Of a DNA stretch of 64,000 nt, positions 57,650-64,000 are shown piece by piece. Source of the stretch: Comamonas sp. (GTDB lineage Bacteria; Pseudomonadota; Gammaproteobacteria; Burkholderiales; Burkholderiaceae_C). A model generated the notes under the pieces. That model saw only the letters and a program-made list of their open reading frames with translations, searched no databases and had not been told where the DNA came from. Position 1 is the stretch's first letter, and the number at the start of each line of letters is the position of its first letter. The stretch lies in NCBI GenBank assembly GCA_031277805.1, contig JAITLR010000007.1, positions 186,001 to 250,000 on the forward strand. The letters run 5' to 3'. A program made the translations under genes and the position numbers.

Positions 57650-59056
57650 TCAGGAGCCTGAAGCCAGCATGTAATCCACCGCCATGTTGGACAGCGCGCG
57701 CACGCCATAGATCAGCGCCGATTCATCAGCATAGAACAGCGGCGAGTGGTTGTTGGGCGCGGTGTTCGGGTCCTTGTCCTTGGGTGTCACGCCCAGGTAG
57801 AAGAACATGCCGGGCGCTTCCTGCTGGTAGAACGAGAAATCCTCCGAGGCCGAGGACTTGGGCTGCAGGCCGAAGTTGCCCGGGCCGGCCACGCGCTCCA
57901 GCGTCGGGCCCATCCTGGCGACCAGGTCGGGCGGGTTGACCACGGCGTTGTACAGCTCGACCACCTTGACCTTGGCCTTGGCGCCCGAACTCTCGGCGAT
58001 GTGCTCGGCCGTGGTTGCCAGGCGCTTGTGGATGTCCTTCTTCATGCCCTCGTCGTAGGTGCGGATGGTGCCGATCATCGAAACCTTGTCGGGAATGATG
58101 TTCATGCGGTTGCCGCCGTTGATGGCGCCCACCGTCACCACCGCGGGCTCCAGCGCGATGTTGGACTGGCGGCTGATGATGCTCTGGATGCCGGTGATGA
58201 TCTGCGCGCTGGCCACGATGGGGTCGACGCCGGACCAGGGGCGTGCGCCATGTGTCTGCTTGCCGGTCACATCGATCCAGAACTGGTCTGCGGACGACAT
58301 GGCCGGGCCCGGGCGCCAGGCGATCCAGCCCGAGGGATAGCTGCTTGAGACATGCAGGCCGAAGACAGCATCGACCTTGGGGTTGCTCATGACGCCTTGC
58401 TTGACCATCTGCTTGGCGCCCCAGATCTTCTCGCCGTCGGGCTCGAAGGTGGCAGGCGACTCCTCGGCCGGCTGGAAGATGAATTTCACGCTGCCGGGTA
58501 ACTGGTCCTTCATGCCGGCCAGCACCTCGGCCGTGGCCATGAGCATGGCGGTGTGGGTGTCGTGGCCGCAGGCATGCATCACGTCCACTTCCTTGCCCAG
58601 GTACATGCCCTTGGCCTTGGAGGCGAAGGGCAGGTCCACCTGTTCCTTGACCGGCAGCGCGTCCATATCGGCACGCAGCGCCACCACCGGGCCGGGTTTG
58701 CCGCCCTTGAGCAGGCCGACGACACCGGTCACGGCCACGCCGGTCTTCACTTCCAGGCCCAGCTTGTGCAGGTGCTCGGCCACCAGCGCGGAGGTGCGCG
58801 TCTCCAGATTGCCCAGCTCGGGGTGTTCGTGGATGTCGCGGCGCCAGGCGATGAGCTTTTGTTCAATGGCCTTGGCTCGCTCGTCGATCTGGGCATGCAG
58901 GGCCTGGGCCTGCGGCGAGGAGGTGGCCATCAGTGCCGCTGAAGGAGTGGCCTGGGCGTGCGCCGTCAGACTGCCGCTTGCCAGTGCGGCAGCCATGGCG
59001 CTGGCAAGCACCAGTTTTTTGAAACCCAAGCGGGAACGGGTGGCAAATGCCTGCAT
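57650..59056 (-). CDS. Secreted M20-family amidohydrolase
   Basis: Signal peptide; WRRDIHEHPELGNLETRTSALVAEHLHKLG, VDVMHACGHDTHTAMLMATAEVLAGM, TGKQTHGARPWSGVDPI. Confidence 0.93.
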   Translation of the reverse strand: MQAFATRSRLGFKKLVLASAMAAALASGSLTAHAQATPSAALMATSSPQAQALHAQIDERAKAIEQKLIAWRRDIHEHPELGNLETRTSALVAEHLHKLGLEVKTGVAVTGVVGLLKGGKPGPVVALRADMDALPVKEQVDLPFASKAKGMYLGKEVDVMHACGHDTHTAMLMATAEVLAGMKDQLPGSVKFIFQPAEESPATFEPDGEKIWGAKQMVKQGVMSNPKVDAVFGLHVSSSYPSGWIAWRPGPAMSSADQFWIDVTGKQTHGARPWSGVDPIVASAQIITGIQSIISRQSNIALEPAVVTVGAINGGNRMNIIPDKVSMIGTIRTYDEGMKKDIHKRLATTAEHIAESSGAKAKVKVVELYNAVVNPPDLVARMGPTLERVAGPGNFGLQPKSSASEDFSFYQQEAPGMFFYLGVTPKDKDPNTAPNNHSPLFYADESALIYGVRALSNMAVDYMLASGS

Positions 59057-59244
59057 GTTTTTGTCTCCTTGTTGTTCGTAAGACAAGGATGCTAGCAAGT
59101 GCTGTGGTTTTACCGAGCCTCCTCCGAGACTGTTTTCATGAGGCAGGCATACCCAAAAAGAACAGCCCCATGCGCAATCAAGCGAATGGGGCTGGGTGCC
59201 CTCTTTGGCCGTCATGAAGCCTGAGAGGGGTGGGAGCTGGGGAG

Positions 59245-59745
59245 TTACTTGGCTGCGGCGCGGGCGGCTTCGGCCTTGGCTTTGGCCTGGTCCAGCTTCT
59301 TTTGCAGCTCGGCAGCTTCGGCTTCAGCCTTCTTGGCCTCTTCTTCCTTGGCCTTCTTGGCTTCGGCTTCCTTGTCGCCACCCATGGCGCCGGCAATGGC
59401 GTTGCCCGCCATGGTGCCTGCCACGGCGCCGACAGCAGCGCCAGCCATGGTGCCCATCATGCCGGAGCCACGAGCGGCAGGGGCCGCAGCGGGTGCAGCC
59501 GCGGGCGCTGCGGTGGGGGCTGTTGCAGGAGTTGCGGCCTTCGGTGCGGCGGCGGCAGGTGCCACGGGCGCGGGTTGTGCAGGAGCCTTGCTGCCGATGC
59601 TGGCAGGGCGCACGGACTTGCTGCTGCCCATCCGTTTGGCCTGGGCCAGCGAAGGCACGGTCAGCGACGCAATGGCGATGGCAATCACGGAGGCGGCAGC
59701 ACGGTACGAAGTCTTCACAGGTGTTTTTCCAATCATGGTTGTCAT
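59245..59745 (-). CDS. Ala/Pro-rich secreted protein with Gly-zipper and charged coiled-coil tail
   Basis: Signal-like N-terminus, PAPVAPAAAAPKAATPATAPTAAPAA linker, GMMGTMAGAAVGAVAGTMAGNAIAGAMGG Gly-zipper, KEAEAKKAKEEEAKKAEAEAAELQKK. Confidence 0.65.
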   Translation of the reverse strand: MTTMIGKTPVKTSYRAAASVIAIAIASLTVPSLAQAKRMGSSKSVRPASIGSKAPAQPAPVAPAAAAPKAATPATAPTAAPAAAPAAAPAARGSGMMGTMAGAAVGAVAGTMAGNAIAGAMGGDKEAEAKKAKEEEAKKAEAEAAELQKKLDQAKAKAEAARAAAK

Positions 59746-60003
59746 AGAAGGTTGCTTGCCGCGCAAGGCGACAGACAACCTGCATGCCTCTGAGACGCAT
59801 GTCCCATTGAGCCTGCTTGCTATGGTATTTAGAGTTAAGAGGAGAAATTTCAAGGGTGCGAACTGAAGCTGTCCGTCAAAAGGACAGGGCCCGGCCCCTG
59901 GCAGCTGGTGTTGTGATGTGTGTAGCGCTGCAAGTTGATTGTAGGAACACTGGAGGCGTAGAAAAGTTCCGGCAGCCTTTCTTTGAGGGAAATATTCATG
60001 AAA

Positions 60004-60036
60004 AAGCCCCGTAACGCTTGATGCGCATACGGGGCC
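60004..60036 (-). terminator. Intrinsic terminator
   Basis: Minus strand GCCCCGTA...TACGGGGCTTTTT downstream of the FMN-reductase gene. Confidence 0.75.
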
Positions 60037-60063
60037 AGCTATGAAATCAGATGCCTTGCAGAC

Positions 60064-60621
60064 TTACTGCTTGGGATGCTTGCGCACCCAGGTGAGAAAG
60101 TGGCCCATGTAGTTGTTCAAAAAATCATGGCTGGCCGAGCCGAAATTCCCTTGGGCATCGATCAGATCCTCACTCCAGCGCACAAAGCCTTCGGGCTGCT
60201 GCATGGTGGGCATGTCCAGAAACACGAAAACGTTGCGAAGGTGCTGCTGGGCCATGGAGGTGGCGGGACCGCCGGGAGAGGTGCCGATCACTGCTGCGGG
60301 AATGCCGGTCCAGGCAGCCTGACCATAAGGGCGGCTCAGCCCGTCGAGTGCATTTTTCAGAGCTGCGGGAATGGAGCGGTTGTGTTCTGGCGTGATGAAG
60401 AGCAGACCGTCACAGTTGCGAACCTGCGCCTTGAGGTCGTCAAAGGGCTTGAATTCCGGTGTGCCGTCAAAGTCGCGGTTGTACAGCGGCAGATGACCGA
60501 TATCGATGAAGGTCACATCGGCCTGGTCCTGTATCAGCCTGGCCAGACCGTCAGCGAGCTTGCGGTTGATGGATTGCTTGCTGTTGCTGCCCACGATCAT
60601 GCCGATTTTCAGTTTGCTCAT
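60064..60621 (-). CDS. NADPH-dependent FMN reductase family protein
   Basis: KIGMIVGSNSKQSINRKLADGLARL, LLFITPEHNRSIPAALKNALDGLSRPYG. Confidence 0.9.
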   Translation of the reverse strand: MSKLKIGMIVGSNSKQSINRKLADGLARLIQDQADVTFIDIGHLPLYNRDFDGTPEFKPFDDLKAQVRNCDGLLFITPEHNRSIPAALKNALDGLSRPYGQAAWTGIPAAVIGTSPGGPATSMAQQHLRNVFVFLDMPTMQQPEGFVRWSEDLIDAQGNFGSASHDFLNNYMGHFLTWVRKHPKQ

Positions 60622-60712
60622 CACAGACCTTTCAGTTCAAGGGAAAAGAGGTCTCACTCTAACGGAGGATGGTGACTTTGCAGAGTCAGAGAGCTTTGAT
60701 GGCTGCGGGCAC

Positions 60713-60746
60713 AAAAAAGCCGCTGGCAAGGTGACTGCAGCGGCTT
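60713..60746 (-). terminator. Intrinsic terminator after serB
   Basis: Minus strand AAGCCGCTG...CAGCGGCTTTTTT. Confidence 0.75.
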
Positions 60747-60773
60747 GGATGAAGGCGAGACGCTTCGCTGGCT

Positions 60774-61487
60774 TTACTGCAGGATTTCCAGCAGGCGATC
60801 CAGACCGCCTTCATTGATGGCCACTTTGGCTTCATTGCGAACGCGGGGCTTGGCATGATAGGCCACAGACAGGCCGGCAGCCCGCATCATGGGAATGTCG
60901 TTGCTGCCGTCACCCACGGCGATGCACTGGCTGGCATCAATGCCGATCAGCGAAGCCACTTCCAGCAGCGTGCGGCGTTTTTCGGCGCCGTCGCAGATAT
61001 CGCCCCAGGCTTGCTCGACCAGGCCGCCGGTCAGCGCGCCGTCCTTGATTTCCAGCACATTGGCGCGCACGAAGTCGATACCCAGGAGGCCGCGCACATG
61101 CTCGGCAAAGTAGGTGAATCCGCCCGAAACCAGCAGCACCTTGAGGCCTGCAGCCTGGGCGGCCTTGACCAGGGTCTCGGCGCCGGGGGTGAGCTTCAGG
61201 CGCTGGGCCAATACCCGGGCCATGTCGGCTTCCGTGACGCCGACGAGCTTGCCTACGCGCTGGCGCAGGCTGTCCTTGAAGTCGGTGATCTCGCCGCGCA
61301 TGGTGGCTTCGGTGATGGCGGCGACTTCGGCCTTCTTGCCCGTGGCATCGGCGATCTCGTCTATGCACTCGATGGTGATCAGCGTCGAGTCCATGTCGAA
61401 GGCGATGAGCTTGTAGTCAGCCAGCTTCTGGGGGGCGGTAATGCCGCGGATCATCAGGCCGGGAGCGAATTCTGTGGCGTCAGTCAT
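60774..61487 (-). CDS. serB: Phosphoserine phosphatase
   Basis: LIAFDMDSTLITIECIDEIADATGKKAEVAAITEATMRGEITDFKDSLRQRVGKL...VAVGDGSNDIPMMRAAGLSVAYHAKP (IAVGDGSNDIPM). Confidence 0.96.
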   Translation of the reverse strand: MTDATEFAPGLMIRGITAPQKLADYKLIAFDMDSTLITIECIDEIADATGKKAEVAAITEATMRGEITDFKDSLRQRVGKLVGVTEADMARVLAQRLKLTPGAETLVKAAQAAGLKVLLVSGGFTYFAEHVRGLLGIDFVRANVLEIKDGALTGGLVEQAWGDICDGAEKRRTLLEVASLIGIDASQCIAVGDGSNDIPMMRAAGLSVAYHAKPRVRNEAKVAINEGGLDRLLEILQ

Positions 61488-61589
61488 TGCGAGTACTTGC
61501 GAAGGCAGGTTCAGAGAAGCAGAAGGCTGGCTTGCCTTCTGCAGATGGCTGTCATTATCCCCGCCCCAGCCGCTTTTCTGCCGTCTGGC

Positions 61590-62264
61590 TCAGGACTTCT
61601 CTCCGGGCACTGGCGGCTTCAGATAGATGGCGTCCGACCAGGTGGCTACCCATTGGGGGCGGAAAACCACGAACACAGCCGTCAGCATGCCGGTGGTCAC
61701 GCCATCGCTCCAGGCCATGAGCCAGCGGGCCATGCGTGATAAGTCGTCATTGACATTGGGAAGCACGTGGCCGGCCCATTGACCCAACAGCGAAGCAGCA
61801 AACAGACAAAGCACCGTGCCCAGAAAGCCGCGCAGCAAAATGAAGACAAAGATGTTATGCCAGCACCAGCGTCGAATGATGGCGCCCCAGAACATGGCCA
61901 GAGTGGCGGGAACCAGTCCTTGCCAGACTGTCATGCCCAGTGCATCGGCGGCGCTCAGCCCTGGAGAGACTGCAAAAGCGATAGCGCCAACTGCAAGCAG
62001 GCAGGGTACGGCAAGCGGCCAGCCTAGCAGGATGAGCACCAGCGGGGCAGCGGACCAGTGCAGCTGCAAAGGCAGCTTGTACAGAGTGGGTAGAGCCCAG
62101 GCCCAGGGCAACAGCACCAGAACGGCCAGCAGTGGCGTGATCAGGGCAGATGCCACCGGGTCTTGCATGCCACCGGGCCCCGGGCGGCTGGCCAGCATGC
62201 GCCAGGGCCGTGTCAGCAGGGCCAGCAGCAGCATCAGCGCGGCGATCGAGGCTTCCAGAAACAT
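61590..62264 (-). CDS. Hypothetical polytopic membrane protein, possibly CbiM-like (COG3235 type)
   Basis: About six TM segments; RRWCWHNIFVFILLRGFLGTVL. Family assignment is weak. Confidence 0.55.
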   Translation of the reverse strand: MFLEASIAALMLLLALLTRPWRMLASRPGPGGMQDPVASALITPLLAVLVLLPWAWALPTLYKLPLQLHWSAAPLVLILLGWPLAVPCLLAVGAIAFAVSPGLSAADALGMTVWQGLVPATLAMFWGAIIRRWCWHNIFVFILLRGFLGTVLCLFAASLLGQWAGHVLPNVNDDLSRMARWLMAWSDGVTTGMLTAVFVVFRPQWVATWSDAIYLKPPVPGEKS

Positions 62265-62322
62265 GAATTCAGGCTAGCCACACAATGAGAGGCTCAAGCT
62301 GCCATGAGCGCCAGAGACCATC

Positions 62323-64000
62323 TCAGGCATGGACTTCGGCCTCGCTCTTGAGCGGCTGGCCCAGGCTGCGCAGCACATCGCGCACCATCTGGGCACGGTC
62401 TTTGGGGTTCTCCAGTTCTTTTTCGATGCGCAGCTTCTCGTTGCCCGCCAGCTTGATGTGCTTGTTCTTCTGGATCAGGTGAATGATGTTCATGGGGTCG
62501 ATCGGCGGCTGGGGTTTGAATGTGATGTTGATCACGCCGGGGGCGGCATCGACCTTGACCACGCCATAGGGCTGGCTCAGCACGCGCAGGCGGTGCACGT
62601 CGATCAGGGTCTGCGCCTGGGGCGGCAGCTTGCCGAAACGATCCACGATTTCCTCGAGCAAGGTATCGATCTGATCGGCCGTCTTGGCCGTGGCCAGCTT
62701 CTTGTAGAACGACAGGCGCAGATGCACATCACCGCAGTAGTCGTTGGGCAACAAGGCCGGGGCGTGCAGATTGATATCGGTGGAAGCCGACAGCGGCGAG
62801 AGCAGGTCGGGTTCCTTGCCGGCCTTGAGGCTGCGCACGGCTTCGGACAGCATCTCGTTATAGAGCTGAAAGCCTACTTCCATCATATTGCCGCTCTGGT
62901 TTTCGCCCAGCACCTCGCCGGCGCCACGGATTTCCAGGTCATGCATGGCCAGATAGAAGCCCGAGCCCAGCTCCTCCATCTGCTGGATGGCCTCCAGCCG
63001 CTGCTGGGCCTGCTTGGTCAGGCTGTCCAGGTCCGGCACCATCAGATAGGCATAGGCCTGATGGTGGCTGCGGCCCACGCGGCCGCGCAGCTGGTGCAGC
63101 TGGGCCAGACCGAACTTGTCGGCGCGGCTGATGAGAATGGTGTTGGCCGATGGCACGTCGATGCCGGTCTCGATGATGGTCGAGCACAGCAATATGTTGT
63201 AGCGCTGGGCCACGAAATCGCGCATCACGCGTTCCAGCTCGCGCTCGGGCATCTGGCCGTGGGCCACGGCGATGCGCGCCTCGGGCAGGATTTCCTCCAG
63301 CTTCTGCTTGCGGTTCTCTATGGTCTCGACCTCGTTGTGCAGGAAGTAGATCTGTCCGCCGCGCTTGAGTTCGCGCAGCACGGCTTCGCGAATCACACCC
63401 GTGCCCTCGTTGCGCACAAAGGTCTTGATGGCCAGGCGCCGCTGCGGAGCCGTGGCGATCACCGACAGATCACGCAGGCCCTCCAGCGCCATGCCCATGG
63501 TGCGCGGGATCGGCGTGGCTGTGAGCGTGAGCACGTCCACCTCGGCGCGCATGGCCTTCATGGCCTCCTTGTGGCGCACGCCAAAGCGGTGTTCCTCGTC
63601 GATGATGAGCAGGCCCAGGTTCTTGAACTGCGTGGACTCGGACAGCAGCTTGTGCGTGCCGACCACGATATCCACCGTGCCGTCCGAAATGCCCTTGATG
63701 GCCGCCGTGATCTCCTTGCCCGAGCGAAAGCGCGACACCTCGGCCACCTTGATCGGCCATTTGGAGAAGCGGTCCACCAGGGTCTGGTAATGCTGCTCGG
63801 CCAGCAGCGTGGTGGGAGCCAGGAAGGCGACCTGCTTGCCGCCCATGGCCGCCACAAAGGCCGCGCGCAGCGCGACCTCGGTCTTGCCGAAGCCCACATC
63901 ACCGCAGACCAGACGGTCCATGGGCTGGGGGCTGATCATGTCCTGCACCACGGCGTGGATGGCGGCGCGCTGGTCGGCTGTTTCCTCGAAGCCGAAGTCG
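62323..64000 (-). CDS. mfd: Transcription-repair coupling factor Mfd, C-terminal part, cut by window edge
   Basis: DFGFEETADQRAAIHAVVQDMISPQPMDRLVCGDVGFGKTEVALRAAF; IIDEEHRFGVRHKEAMK; QLHQLRGRVGRSHHQAYAYLM. Continues past 63951 to the edge. Confidence 0.97.
   Translation of the reverse strand, partial: DFGFEETADQRAAIHAVVQDMISPQPMDRLVCGDVGFGKTEVALRAAFVAAMGGKQVAFLAPTTLLAEQHYQTLVDRFSKWPIKVAEVSRFRSGKEITAAIKGISDGTVDIVVGTHKLLSESTQFKNLGLLIIDEEHRFGVRHKEAMKAMRAEVDVLTLTATPIPRTMGMALEGLRDLSVIATAPQRRLAIKTFVRNEGTGVIREAVLRELKRGGQIYFLHNEVETIENRKQKLEEILPEARIAVAHGQMPERELERVMRDFVAQRYNILLCSTIIETGIDVPSANTILISRADKFGLAQLHQLRGRVGRSHHQAYAYLMVPDLDSLTKQAQQRLEAIQQMEELGSGFYLAMHDLEIRGAGEVLGENQSGNMMEVGFQLYNEMLSEAVRSLKAGKEPDLLSPLSASTDINLHAPALLPNDYCGDVHLRLSFYKKLATAKTADQIDTLLEEIVDRFGKLPPQAQTLIDVHRLRVLSQPYGVVKVDAAPGVINITFKPQPPIDPMNIIHLIQKNKHIKLAGNEKLRIEKELENPKDRAQMVRDVLRSLGQPLKSEAEVHA

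Overview
This is a chromosomal window from a high-GC beta-proteobacterium, most likely Comamonas or a close Comamonadaceae relative (inferred from gene content and style). Both ends are cut by genes: a 3' CDS tail at 1-60 and mfd at the right edge.

Main blocks:
(1) Malonate-type locus: possible malonyl-CoA decarboxylase tail, Bug-family binding protein, MatB-like synthetase.
(2) cbb3 oxidase/anaerobic-response island: usp, ccoI-S-N-O-Q-P-G-H, fnr, hemN, TauE/SafE-like. FNR-type palindromes lie in both divergent promoter regions.
(3) HD-GYP and PAS-GGDEF-EAL genes followed by a 5'-truncated LuxR-type remnant.
(4) zapB-like/zapA followed by a 6S RNA that the ORF track does not show.
(5) Cobalamin riboswitch plus a ~15 kb B12 transport/assembly cluster: btuB, cobB, cobU, btuF, btuC, btuD, cobO, bluB, cobD, cobC, cobQ, cobT. 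It is interrupted by a HipA-like kinase + DUF3037-like pair, a lipoprotein and a His-rich secreted protein.
(6) TpsB transporter next to a Gly-rich repeat lipoprotein.
(7) Assorted amino-acid and regulatory genes, including a divergent argP/LysE-type pair.
(8) prkA-yeaH-spoVR operon.
(9) metQ, M20 peptidase, serB and mfd.

No tRNA, rRNA, CRISPR array, IS element or prophage was seen. The least explained items are the kinase/DUF3037 pair inside the B12 operon, the TpsB/repeat-lipoprotein locus, and a dispersed AGCTAT/GCGCTT repeat that enters coding sequence. All family calls come from reading motifs by eye. No database search was run.
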